Assembly: GCF_009793335.1 (NCBI RefSeq)
Contig: NZ_WING01000001.1
Coordinates: 3,968,001-4,032,000 of the forward strand
Source of the DNA: Actinomadura sp. J1-007
GTDB lineage: Bacteria; Actinomycetota; Actinomycetes; Streptosporangiales; Streptosporangiaceae
DNA: 64,000 nt
Direction of reading: 5' to 3'
The notes under the pieces are model-generated. The model searched no databases. It was given only the letters and a program-made list of their open reading frames with translations, and was not told the origin of the DNA. Position 1 is the stretch's first letter; the number at the start of each line of letters is the position of its first letter. Of the stretch, positions 51,726-60,578 are shown piece after piece. A program made the position numbers and the translations under genes.

Positions 51726-53336
51726 GCGCGAGCAGTCACGTCGGCGGGGCCCTCGCTCACGGGGTCCTCGCGCAGGGCGGCGACATCCCCGCCCCGCACA
51801 TCGAGTACGACCAGCTCGGGCCGATGCTGCTGGTCTTCGGCGCGGCGATCGCCGGGGTGCTCGTCGAGGCGTTCGTCGGGCGCCGCGCCCGCTACTGGAC
51901 GCAGGTCGCGGTCTCGGTGCTCGGCCTCGCCGGCGCGTTCGTGTGGACGATCGTGCTCGCCGCCAAGGACAAGCCGCACCATGTCGCCGCCGAGGGCGCG
52001 ATCGGCGTGGACGGCGCGACGCTGTTCCTCCAGGGCACGATCCTCGTCCTCGCGCTCGTCAGCCTCCTGCTGATCGCCGAGCGCGGCGGCGGCCGCGGCG
52101 CGGCCTCGGTCGAGGGCGGGCACTTCACCGCGCAGGCGGCGGCGCTGCCCGGCACCGAGGCCGAGCAGCAGACGATGGCCGCCGGGATCCGGCAGACCGA
52201 GGTCTTCCCGCTGCTGCTGTTCGCGGTCGGCGGCATGGTGATGTTCCCGGCGTCCAACGACCTGCTCACGATGTTCGTGGCGCTGGAGGTCATGTCGCTG
52301 CCGCTGTACATCCTGTGCGGGCTCGCGCGGCGGCGCCGGCTGCTGTCGCAGGAGGCGGCGGTCAAGTACTTCCTGCTCGGCGCGTTCTCCTCGGCGTTCT
52401 TCCTGTACGGGGCGGCGCTGCTGTACGGGTACGCCGGGTCGGTGCGGCTGTCGGTGATCTCCGCGCAGCTCAGCCGGGACGCGGGCAGCGAGACGCTGCT
52501 GCTCGGGGCGTCGCGCTGCTGACGGTCGGGCTGCTGTTCAAGCTCGGCGCCGTCCCGTTCCACATGTGGAAGCCGGACGTCTACCAGGGCGCCCCGACCC
52601 CGGTGACCGCGCTGATGGCGTCCTGCACGCTCGTCGCCGCGTTCGGCGCGATGCTGCGGGTGTTCTACGTCGCGCTGGAGAACCTGAAGTGGGACTGGCG
52701 GCCCGTGATGTGGGGCGTGGCCATCCTCACCATGGTCGTCGGCGCGGTCATCGCGATCACCCAGACCGACATCAAGCGGATGCTCGCGTACTCGTCGGTC
52801 GCGCACGCCGGCTTCCTGCTCACCGGTGTGATCTCCACCTCACGCGACGGGCTGTCGGGCACGCTGTTCTACCTGGCGGCCTACGGGTTCACCACGGTCG
52901 GCGCGTTCGCGGTGATCACGATGGTGCGGGACGCGGGCGGCGAGGCGGCGCACCTGTCCCGCTGGGCCGGGCTCGGCAAGCGCTCCCCGGTCGTCGCCGG
53001 GACGTTCGCGTTCTTCCTGCTGGCGTTCGCGGGAATCCCGCTGACGAGCGGGTTCACGGGCAAGTTCGCGGTGTTCAAGGCGGCGATCGAGGGCGGGGCG
53101 ACCCCGCTGGTCGTCATCGGCGTGCTGTCGTCGGCGGTCGCGGCGTTCTTCTACGTCCGCGTGATCGTCGTGATGTTCTTCAGCGAGCCCGAGGCGGACG
53201 GCCCCACGGTCGTCGTCGGGCTGCCGACCGCGGCTGCCGTCGCGCTCGGGCTGACGGCTACTGTGGTACTCGGTGTGCTCCCTCAGCCCATGCTGGACCT
53301 CGCGGGCACGCCGCGACACAGATGTTCGTGCGGTGA
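51722..53336 (+). CDS. nuoN: NADH-quinone oxidoreductase subunit N, two frame breaks (about 52507 and 53306)
   Basis: Third antiporter-like subunit. First frame from ATG 51722 contains LTMFVALEVMSLPLYILCGL and AVKYFLLGAFSSAFFLYGAA. At about 52507 CTCGGGGCG appears to lack one G; the next frame continues LTVGLLFKLGAVPFHMWKPD, TPVTALMASCTLVAAFGAM and TQTDIKRMLAYSSVAHAGF. Near 53306 GCGGGCACG lacks one C, after which a third frame gives the usual ending HAATQMFVR with TGA at 53334-53336. Repaired length about 538 aa. Both breaks sit in G/C runs inside an operon otherwise intact, so sequence error is likely. Confidence 0.88.
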
Positions 53337-53356
53337 TGCTCCGCTAGGGGGTTTGG

Positions 53357-54415
53357 GTGAGTAGCGCTTTCGCTGGGGCGTCCGGGGCTCCGGCCCCGCG
53401 CGCGGCGGGGACGGACGAGGCGACGGGACCGTTCGGGCTGCCCATCGACCCGGCCCTCGCCGCGGAGGTGCAGGAGGGCCTGGCCGCGGTCGAGTCCCTG
53501 CTGATGGAGTCGGTCCACAGCGAGGACCCGATGCTCGCCCAGGCGTCCAAGCACCTGGTCGAGGCGGGCGGCAAGCGCTTTCGCCCGATGCTGGTGCTGC
53601 TCGCCGCGCAGTTCGGCGACCCCGCCGCGGCCGGCGTCGTGCCGGCCGCGGTGGTGGTCGAGCTGACCCACCTCGCGACGCTCTACCACGACGACGTGAT
53701 GGACGAGGCGACGGTGCGGCGCGGCCAGCCGTCGGCCAACTCCCGGTGGACCAACACCGTCGCCATCCTCACCGGCGACTACCTGTTCGCCCGCGCGTCC
53801 GACCTGCTGGCCGACCTCGGCCCCGACGCGGTGCGGATCCAGGCCCGCTCGTTCGCCCGCCTCGTCCGCGGGCAGATCCAGGAGACCGTCGGCGCCGCGC
53901 CGGAGTGCGACCCCCTGGAGCACTACCTCCAGGTGGTCGCCGACAAGACGGCGTCGCTGATCGCCACGTCCGGCCGGTTCGGCGCGCTGCTGTCGGGCGC
54001 CCCGCCGCACGTGGTCGACACCGTCACCTCCGCCAGCGAGAAGATCGGCGTCGCGTTCCAGCTCTCCGACGACATCCTCGACATCGCCTCGGACACCGAG
54101 CAGTCGGGCAAGACCCCCGGCACCGACCTGCGCGAGGGCATCCGCACCCTCCCGATGCACCACGTCCTCGCGGGCGTCGGGTCCGGCCCGGGCGACGCCC
54201 GGCTGCGCGAGCTGCTCGGCCAGGACCTGTCCGGCGACGCCCCCCACGCCGAGGCCCTCGCGCTGCTGCGCGCCCACCCCGCCATGGACCGCGCCCGCGC
54301 CGACCTGCGCCGCTGGGCCGAGGACGCCCGCGCCGAGCTCCTCACCCTCCCCGACATCCCCGCCCGGTCGGCCTTCACCGGCCTCTGCGACTACGTCGTC
54401 TCCCGCACCGGCTGA
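53357..54415 (+). CDS. Long-chain polyprenyl diphosphate synthase
   Basis: 352-residue trans-prenyltransferase. GGKRFRPMLVLLAA, first aspartate-rich motif LYHDDVMDEATVRRGQPSAN and second motif QLSDDILDIASDTEQSGK. The residue five before the first motif is Ala, which by the known chain-length rule favours long products (C30-C50), fitting a menaquinone side chain (HepT/GrcC type) better than C20. GTG start with TAGGGGG upstream, 20 bases after nuoN, so it is probably part of the respiratory operon. It could in principle also feed the terpene cyclases nearby, but chain length argues against that. Confidence 0.87.
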   Translation: MSSAFAGASGAPAPRAAGTDEATGPFGLPIDPALAAEVQEGLAAVESLLMESVHSEDPMLAQASKHLVEAGGKRFRPMLVLLAAQFGDPAAAGVVPAAVVVELTHLATLYHDDVMDEATVRRGQPSANSRWTNTVAILTGDYLFARASDLLADLGPDAVRIQARSFARLVRGQIQETVGAAPECDPLEHYLQVVADKTASLIATSGRFGALLSGAPPHVVDTVTSASEKIGVAFQLSDDILDIASDTEQSGKTPGTDLREGIRTLPMHHVLAGVGSGPGDARLRELLGQDLSGDAPHAEALALLRAHPAMDRARADLRRWAEDARAELLTLPDIPARSAFTGLCDYVVSRTG

Positions 54416-54596
54416 GCCGTTCCCCGGACCGGTCGCCCTTCCCCTCCTCCCCTCTCACAGACTTTCCCCCGGCCACTCTCCGCGGCCGTTCGGCGGACTC
54501 CCTGGACCCCTGCTGCGAAGCGGGGGCGGTGGACGCCGAGGGCCGACGCGCGGGCTGGAAGGCGGGTGTGGACGGGAGGGGCGGGGGACGGCCGGG

Positions 54597-55145
54597 TCAG
54601 GCGTTCTGGGGCTCTTCCTGGGCCAGGCCCCTGGCCTTCATCGCGTGCAGGACCAGGTCGATGAGGACCTGCTTGCACGAGTCGAGGCGGCGGGCGTCGC
54701 ACAGCATGACCGGGACGCTCGGGCCGAGGTTCAGCGCGAGCTGGATCTCCGCCAGGTCGTACTGGCGGGCGCCCTCGAAGCAGTTCACCGCCACGATGAA
54801 CGGGGTGCCGCGCCGTTCGAAGTAGTCGACCGACGGGAAGCAGTCGGACAGGCGGCGGGTGTCGGCGAGCACGACGGCGCCGAGCGCCCCGAGCGACACC
54901 TCGTCCCACATGAACCAGAAGCGCTCCTGGCCCGGCGTGCCGAACAGGTAGACGACGTACTCGTCGCGCATCGTGATGCGCCCGAAGTCCATCGCGACCG
55001 TGGTCGTCCTCTTCTTCTCCACGCCGGAGATGTCGTCGACGCCGACGCTCTCGTCGGTGAGGACCTCCTCGGTGCGCAGCGGCTTGGTCTCCGAGACCGT
55101 CGCGACCATCGTCGTCTTGCCCACCCCGAAGCCGCCGGCGATCAC
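54597..55145 (-). CDS. Conservon GTPase CvnD
   Basis: Ras/MglA-like small GTPase of the actinobacterial conservons. P-loop IAGGFGVGKTTMVATVSE, switch region TTVAMDFGRITM, G3 YLFGTPGQERFWFMWDE, and G4-like FIVAVNCFEG; C-terminal VMLCDARRLDSCKQVL. The only in-frame start, GTG 55145, would remove half of the first beta strand (AVKIVIAGG); the in-frame stop upstream is that of cvnC, so a further lost base just upstream, with the real start at an ATG inside cvnC, is likely. Last gene of the cluster. Confidence 0.85.
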   Translation of the reverse strand: MIAGGFGVGKTTMVATVSETKPLRTEEVLTDESVGVDDISGVEKKRTTTVAMDFGRITMRDEYVVYLFGTPGQERFWFMWDEVSLGALGAVVLADTRRLSDCFPSVDYFERRGTPFIVAVNCFEGARQYDLAEIQLALNLGPSVPVMLCDARRLDSCKQVLIDLVLHAMKARGLAQEEPQNA

Positions 55146-55187
55146 GATCTTGACCGCGGTGGGCAGCCGGCGGCCGCGCTCGGGAGC

Positions 55188-55643
55188 CTAGAGGGCCCGG
55201 AGACCATCGATCACCGCCTTGTAGAGCCTGATGTCGTGCATGTCCGCCTCCGGTTCGGGTTCCTGCATCGAGATGAAGCCCTGGTCGAGGAGGTCACCGA
55301 GCAGCACCCGGACGGTCGCCATCGGAAGGTTGAGATGGCCGGTGAGCTCGGCCACCGACATGACCTGCTGGCAGAGCCGGACGATCGCGACGTGCTCGGG
55401 GCCGAGCCCGACCGCGGCGTCGGCGTCCGACCCGACCGCGACCACGAGCGTGATCAGGTCGAACCTGCCGCGGGTCGGCTCGATCCGCCCGCTGGTCATC
55501 ACGTACGGCCGCACCATCGGGCCGGCGTGCTCCTCCCAGGGCTCGGCGCCGGCCTGCTCGGACCAGTGGTCGACGTCGCCGGGCCGTTCGCGGGGCGCGT
55601 CGTCCGCCCAGCGCTCCCTGGAGGGGTCCTCGGGCGGCATCAT
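55188..55643 (-). CDS. Conservon protein CvnC (DUF742)
   Basis: 151-residue DUF742 protein. A charged N-terminus leads to MVRPYVMTSGRIEPTRGRFD, the diagnostic motif, then a winged-helix-like part EHVAIVRLCQQVMSVAELTG, LPMATVRVLLGDLLDQGFIS and ILDGLRAL-like VIDGLRAL at the end. ATG 55643 overlaps the cvnB stop. Works with CvnB and CvnD in a membrane-associated G-protein-like complex. Confidence 0.9.
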   Translation of the reverse strand: MMPPEDPSRERWADDAPRERPGDVDHWSEQAGAEPWEEHAGPMVRPYVMTSGRIEPTRGRFDLITLVVAVGSDADAAVGLGPEHVAIVRLCQQVMSVAELTGHLNLPMATVRVLLGDLLDQGFISMQEPEPEADMHDIRLYKAVIDGLRAL

Positions 55644-56062
55644 GAGGCGCCCCTGCCCTCGGCCTCCGCGCGCGACGGGGTCGTCAGGTGGTGGCCCATG
55701 CTGGTGACCAGCATCGCCATCTCGTAGGCGATCAGGCCCACGTCGGCCTCCTCGCCCGCGAGCACCGCGAGGCAGGCGCCCTGGCCGGCCACCGTCACCA
55801 GCAGGAACGCCGACTGCATCTCGATGATCGACTGCCGGACCGGGCCGCCGCCGAACCGGACCCCGGCGCCCTTGGCCAGGCTCTGGATCCCCGCCGCGAC
55901 CGCCGCCAGATGCTCGCCGTCGTCCTGCGCCATGCCCTCCGACGACGCCATCAGCAGCCCGTCCGCCGACAGCACGACCGCGTGCGAGGCGTTCGGGAGC
56001 CGCCGCACCAGGTCGTCCAGCAGCCAGCTCAGGTCCGCCGACGAACCCGTCTTCTGCATCAC
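55640..56062 (-). CDS. Conservon roadblock/LC7 protein CvnB
   Basis: 140 residues. SADLSWLLDDLVRRLPNASH, AVVLSADGLLMASSEGM and DDGEHLAAVAAGIQSLAKGA are typical of roadblock/LC7 domain proteins that act as GTPase-activating partners of CvnD-type GTPases. GTG 56062 overlaps the stop of the cvnA remnant (GTGA), with GAGGAC 7 bases upstream. Confidence 0.9.
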   Translation of the reverse strand: MMQKTGSSADLSWLLDDLVRRLPNASHAVVLSADGLLMASSEGMAQDDGEHLAAVAAGIQSLAKGAGVRFGGGPVRQSIIEMQSAFLLVTVAGQGACLAVLAGEEADVGLIAYEMAMLVTSMGHHLTTPSRAEAEGRGAS

Positions 56063-56385
56063 TGATCGTCCTCGCCTTCCGCTGCTCGCTCAGCGAGCGA
56101 TTGGGCCGCCGCAGCGCTCCGGCCGCGGCGCGTGCCGAGCTGGTACGCGTCCATGATCCGCTGGATCTCCTCGGGCGAACGCACCGGGGCGCCGCTCGGG
56201 TCCGCCGCGGCGCGCGGGGCGTCCGGGGCGCCCGCCGGGGCGGCGGCCGGTTCGGGGGCGGTCTGCAACGGCGGGGTCAGGTTGGCCTGCGGTACCCGGA
56301 CGGGCAGGCCGGACGGGGTGGTCGTCTCGTCGGGCACTGGTCGCTGGTCCTCCGGCTGAGAGGTGGGCGTCGGCTTTCCGTTCAC
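56059..56385 (-). CDS. Truncated CvnA: only the C-terminal tail of the conservon sensor kinase
   Basis: 108-codon frame. It contains SGLPVRVPQANLTPPL and RSPEEIQRIMDAYQLGTRRG, the hallmark tail of CvnA-type sensor histidine kinases of 700-1000 residues, but the extracytoplasmic, HAMP, dimerisation and ATPase parts are absent: the upstream 500 bases contain none of them in any frame. GTG 56385 is a possible start with only a weak GGGG upstream. Either a deletion remnant or a stand-alone adaptor; the coupling to cvnB (GTGA) is preserved. Confidence 0.65.
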   Translation of the reverse strand: MNGKPTPTSQPEDQRPVPDETTTPSGLPVRVPQANLTPPLQTAPEPAAAPAGAPDAPRAAADPSGAPVRSPEEIQRIMDAYQLGTRRGRSAAAAQSLAERAAEGEDDQ

Positions 56386-56889
56386 GGCCCCGCGCGGGGC
56401 CGCCGCGAGCCGCAATTGGGGACGGATGTGAGAACGTCCGTGTTGGCGGCGAACCTGCGCGCGCTGACAATTCGTGGGCCGAAGTGTTCCCACTTGTGCG
56501 AGATGGTGTGCGGCGAGGTGAGTACGCCGTCCCGATGACTGCGGAGCGAAGTGCGGATTTCTCGCGCCCGCCGGGCGCCGGCCTCCGGAGCCGCCGCCGC
56601 GCACGCGCGGGGGACGGCCGCCCGCGCGTGCGGGAGCCGTGCCCCGGCCCGCGGGCGGGGGGTGCGGAAGCGCATGGGAATCGCCCTAACAATTTTTTGG
56701 AATCGGCAGCCGCTTGAGGAATAAAGCGGGTGCGGGATACTCCGGTTCAGTGGGCGGGCGCGGCGGTCGGCCGGGTCCGTACGGCCCAGAACCCTAGCAA
56801 TGCCAACACACCCGCTCAAGGCGAATGACAGGGTCCGGGAAGGCCGTCCCGTTTGCCGCCTTGTGTCGTTTTCCCGGTTATGACGAAAT
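56386..56889. other. Non-coding gap between conservon and terpene cyclase genes
   Basis: 504 bases without a credible gene. The segment around 56690-56730 is markedly AT-rich (ATTTTTTGG, AATAAAG) and may hold the conservon promoter; 56818-56905 is also less GC-rich. No kinase-like sequence in any frame. Confidence 0.5.
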
Positions 56890-58661
56890 TCACTTTTCCG
56901 GGGAAGGGGGCGCGCCCGGCATGAGGAGGTGGACGGCCGCGAGGACGGCGGCGCGGACGATCGCCGTCGGATGGTACAGGTCCTTGTCGTGCCACAGCGG
57001 CGGATCGCCCGCGCGGTCCGCGGCGGGCCGTCCGAGGTCCGCTTCGAGGAGCGGGCGCGCCCGTTCCGCCGCCCGCCGGCACTCCTCGTACGAGGTCGTC
57101 CCGTCAAGGCCGCCCGGCCCGCCGGGAGCGCCGGCGCGGGGCGCGGTGAGCAGGAGGACCTGGACGGCGTAGGCGGTCTCCTCGACCGTTCCGTCCCAGC
57201 GGCCCCACGTGCCGTCCGTACGCTGCGTGTCCAGCACCCAGCGGCGCGCGCGGTCCACCGCCGCCGCGTGCCGTTCCCCGCCGAAGCGGTCGAGGGCCAG
57301 CGCGCAGCAGGCCGTCGCGTAGAACGGGGACGCGTGCCAGCGGTCGGTCCAGCTCCCGTCCGGACGCTGCCGCTCGGCCAGCCAGCCCGCGACCTTCGCG
57401 ACCGTCGCGGCGTAGCGGCCGGCCGCCTCCGCGCCGATCCGGTCCCGGCCGACGGACGCCAGGTACTCGCCGAACGCCTCCATGACGTGCGCGTTCGTCG
57501 TCAGGGACGCGCCCTCCTCGCCGCGCCAGGTGCAGAAGTGCGTGGCCGTCTCGTACTCCCACAGGGGATCGGGCCGGTGCGGCGCGCCGAGCAGCGCGAG
57601 CGCGTACAGGGCCCCGGCCGTCGTGTCGGCGTCGGCGGGAAGCCCGGCCGCCGCGGGCGTGCCGTCCGCGCCGAGCGGGGCGGTCAGGCTCAGCACGAGC
57701 TCGGGCGGCGCGACGAACGGGACGCCCGCGCGCTCCAGCCACGCCAGCACCCAGCCGCGCTCGAACACCGTCAGCGGGAACCCGACCGGCACCGGCCCGC
57801 CGTGCGCCGCCGTGACCGTCTCCAGGTACCAGCGCGCGGGCGCGCTCGGGTCGGCGGGCGGCCGGTCGCCGAGCCACGCGGCGGTGGCGGCGGGCGAGGC
57901 CCCGATCGTCCCGGTCGGCTCGGGCCGCGCCTGCGGCAGGCCGCGCGCCGCGTCCCCCGCGATCTCCAGCGCGTGCATCAGCTTCTGCGGCGGCTCGGCG
58001 CCCGTGCCGAGCAGCCGCCGGACGAACCGCAGCTTGCCGTCGTCCATGCCGTCCGGCAGGGGCAGGCCGGGCTCGGGCCACGCGGTCTCGCCGGCCGCGC
58101 GCAGGGCCGCGAGATGCTCGTTCAGCGCCTGCACCAGCGCCGGAACGATCAGCTCGATCGCGGGCATGTCGGGCAGCGCGTCCTGCCGCGGGCCCCAGTA
58201 CAGCAGGCCCCGGGCGCGCCGCAGCCCGCGCTCGGCCGCCCTCACCACGTCGCCCGGAGCGGGGCCGGCGCCGTTCGCGGGGGCCGCGGCCCGGCGGGCG
58301 AGCACGGACAGCAGGGCCTCGGTCGCGGAGAGGGTGGGGACGAGCGCGTACCCGTCGTCGGGGGCGCCCCAGCCGCCGTCGGGCCGCTGCGTCCGGACGA
58401 GGTAGGCGACGCGTTCGGCGTGGCCGGTGAGCCAGGGGCGAGCGCCACCAGCCGGCCGGTCTCGTACACCGAGGGGGACACCTGGCCCCACGGCGCGGCG
58501 ACGAGCCCGGTGATCAGGTCGCGGGCCGCCGCGGGCACGTCCGCCGCGGGGACGGCGGCGGCCGGCGAGGGTGCGGGGGGCGCGGGCGCGGGCGCGGGGG
58601 GCGCGGGCGTGGTGCGCGCGGCGGGCTGGACCCGGGTCTCGGCCGGGGAGCCGCCGCTCAC
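56890..58661 (-). CDS. Class II diterpene cyclase-like protein (prenyltransferase/squalene oxidase repeats), frameshift near 58438
   Basis: Alpha/alpha-barrel cyclase of about 590 aa. QW-type repeats QRPDGGWG, QRPDGSWTDRW and QRTDGTWGRWDG, STNAHV-like LTTNAHVMEAF, and the acid motif ADADTTAG (57619-57633), corresponding to the DxDD/DxDTT proton donor of class II cyclases such as copalyl or halimadienyl diphosphate synthases. No DDxxD class I motif. GTG 58661 overlaps the stop of the class I gene. The first about 75 residues (Pro/Ala arm, then ETGRLVALAP) are in one frame and WLTGHAERVAYLVRTQ onward in the next; a run of four C should be five. Likely cyclises GGPP; product unknown. Confidence 0.78.
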
Positions 58662-59593
58662 AGCTCGCCCCAGTAGTCGGTGCCTCCGTAGAAGCCCATG
58701 CTGTAGCCGATCTGCCGTTCCAGGTAGGCGGTCTCGGCGGGGCAGGGGCCGCGCAGCGGGCCGAGCCGTTCGCGGCACCGTTCGACGAGCTCGGCGATCC
58801 GCGCGGTCACGGTCTCGCGGTCGGCGCCGAGGAGCAGCGCGTTGAGGTCGCCCCAGGCGACGTCGCGCCGGTACGTCGCGAGGTCGTTGAGCAGGCGCAG
58901 CACCTGCTGGACGTCGCGGCTGGCCTCCAGCAGCGCGTCCAGTCGCGCGAGCGCGCCGGGCTCGGAGTTGAAGATCCAGTGCCCGGCGTTGACGAACGTG
59001 GAGCCGAAGTTGTCGGCGTTCGCGAGGTAGTCGTCGAGCGACGGGCCGGGCGGGACGGCCCCGGGCCGCGTTCCGCCGCCGGCCGCGGCCTTCCCCTCGG
59101 CGGTACGGGCGGCCTGCCAGTCCCACTCGCGGGCCATCGCGGCGAGCATCCTGCGCAGCTCGTCCGTCCACACCTCCTCGAACGCGCCGAACGAGGGGGA
59201 CGTCGCGAGCCGTTCGCGGATGTCGGTCAGGAACCGGGCGAGCGGCACGTCGCCGTCCGGGGGCTCGCCCCGTCCCGCCGCGAGGCACTCGGCGACGACC
59301 GCGTCCACGTCGGCGCGCTCGGTCGCGAGGTAGTCGATCTGCCAGTCCAGGGCGAAGATCCACAGCGAGGTGCGGTTGGCGGTCTCCAGCTGCTCGCGCG
59401 TGCATCCGGGGGAGCCGAACGCGTTGGCCATCGAGACGGCGTTGAAGAGCGTGGCGTCGAACGGGCGCCCGGAGAACAGGCCCGGGTAGGTCTTGGCGCA
59501 GCTCTGGAGGTCGCGTTCGCACTGGGCGGTGAGGGCGCAGATCCGGCCCTGCTCGGCCGCGGTCCGGATCTCGCCCGCCTCCACGGGGGTCAT
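58658..59593 (-). CDS. Class I terpene synthase-like protein
   Basis: 311 residues, all-helical terpene synthase fold. The metal site regions are FALDWQIDYLATE (Asp-rich first motif, 59333-59347, in the form DxxxD) and LLNDLATYRRD (58862-58888), an NSE/DTE-type NDxxTxxxD. WIFNSEPG and the end GYSMGFYGGTDYW fit. Coupled to the class II cyclase by a GTGA overlap, the classic two-enzyme diterpene arrangement in which the class II product is ionised and rearranged by the class I enzyme. ATG 59593 has only a weak CAGGGCG upstream. Confidence 0.75.
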   Translation of the reverse strand: MTPVEAGEIRTAAEQGRICALTAQCERDLQSCAKTYPGLFSGRPFDATLFNAVSMANAFGSPGCTREQLETANRTSLWIFALDWQIDYLATERADVDAVVAECLAAGRGEPPDGDVPLARFLTDIRERLATSPSFGAFEEVWTDELRRMLAAMAREWDWQAARTAEGKAAAGGGTRPGAVPPGPSLDDYLANADNFGSTFVNAGHWIFNSEPGALARLDALLEASRDVQQVLRLLNDLATYRRDVAWGDLNALLLGADRETVTARIAELVERCRERLGPLRGPCPAETAYLERQIGYSMGFYGGTDYWGEL

Positions 59594-59873
59594 GCCGCGC
59601 CCTGAGCGGGTGCGGGCGGACGGAGCGTGGTCCGGAGCGGGGACTTCCGGGCGGGAAGGAGGCCGGTGTCAGTGGACATGCGCGACTGCCCCTCGGTGTG
59701 GAATTGGCGAGTACGGCGCCGGGTCGCCCGTCGGGGAAACGGGGGTCAGGCGGGCGAACTATGCATTCCGTACCCAAGAGTGAAGCTTGTGTGCTTTGTG
59801 GGGTTCTGTGGAAGTATCACATGATCATTTAACGCGATCAAGGTCGTTGAAGGAAGAAATATATAGTGCCCGG

Positions 59874-59889
59874 AGTGACGTTCATCACT
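59874..59889. promoter_or_regulatory. Crp-like dyad AGTGA-CGTTCA-TCACT in the terpene gene promoter region
   Basis: Perfect 5-base arms with 6-base spacer, as in Crp/GlxR sites. It lies in a 440-base gene-free stretch (59594-60033), which is AT-rich at 59776-59870 (ATATATAGT, ATGATCATTT) and otherwise empty; it may contain the start of terpene-gene transcription, about 280 bases upstream of the class I start. Confidence 0.4.
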
Positions 59890-60033
59890 TGCTGGTGAGG
59901 TCGTCTCACGTCGTGGAACAGTCAGGAAGCGGCCTGAAGTCCGTCCGAACGCAGCCTGAACGCGCGCCGGATCCGGCTGTCACGAGAAGTTCGTTCGAGA
60001 GCCGCTGGCCCTTTTTCGGGCGCGGCGCGGCCG

Positions 60034-60465
60034 TCAGGCGGCGGGGCGCGGGGTGATGTCGGCGGGCAGCATGACGGGCCAGGACGGCTTGGTCGAGACC
60101 TTGACGTGGCCCTTGATCTGACGGCTGCCGCAGTGGGCGACGACGGGGTAGGTGCCCTCCGCCGTGCCCTTCTTGACCTCGGCCGTTCCGCTGCCGTCGG
60201 CGGGCTTGCCGTCCTTGGAGCCGTCCGCGTCGAGCGTCACGTCGTCGGCGAAGGCCGGCGACGCCGCCCAGTGCCGCTTCGGCCCGGCCTTCTCGCCGGC
60301 CCCGCAGCCGCGGGCCGTGATCTCCACCCGCTGGCCCGGGTGGGCGACGCCAGGCTGCACCCCCATCGCGTGCGCGTCCCGCGTCTTCGCCTCACCGTTC
60401 ATCGGGCACGCAAGCCCGGCCGCGACGAGGCCGGCTCCCAGTACGGTGACGCTCAGTACGCGCAA
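60034..60465 (-). CDS. Secreted protein of unknown function
   Basis: 143 residues. TTG 60465 has GAGGAG 5 bases upstream and begins directly with the signal sequence LRVLSVTVLGAGLVAAGLAC; the Cys follows 'GLA', an imperfect lipobox. The mature part looks like an Ig-like beta sandwich: VQPGVAHPGQRVEITARGCG ... GTYPVVAHCGSRQIKGHVKV, with cysteines placed for a disulfide, as in many actinomycete cell-surface proteins. No known enzyme motif. Confidence 0.75.
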   Translation of the reverse strand: MRVLSVTVLGAGLVAAGLACPMNGEAKTRDAHAMGVQPGVAHPGQRVEITARGCGAGEKAGPKRHWAASPAFADDVTLDADGSKDGKPADGSGTAEVKKGTAEGTYPVVAHCGSRQIKGHVKVSTKPSWPVMLPADITPRPAA

Positions 60466-60578
60466 AGCGACTCCTCGGTGAGGGGATGTGACTTCCCGCA
60501 CTCTAGTGCTTGACGAACCATCACTCCTAGAGATGCCCCCAAAACCGGAAAAGTTGTCCCTTCAGGGCCGGAGCCGGG

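Noticed and set aside
53357..54415. GGPP synthase supplying the terpene cyclases
   Set aside because: Ala five residues before the first aspartate motif and its place behind nuoN favour a long-chain menaquinone synthase; it is also 2.5 kb from the cyclases across the conservon.
59808..59822. TGTGGAAGTATCACA as a Crp or Rex site
   Set aside because: Spacing is one base short of either consensus and the arms are only four bases.
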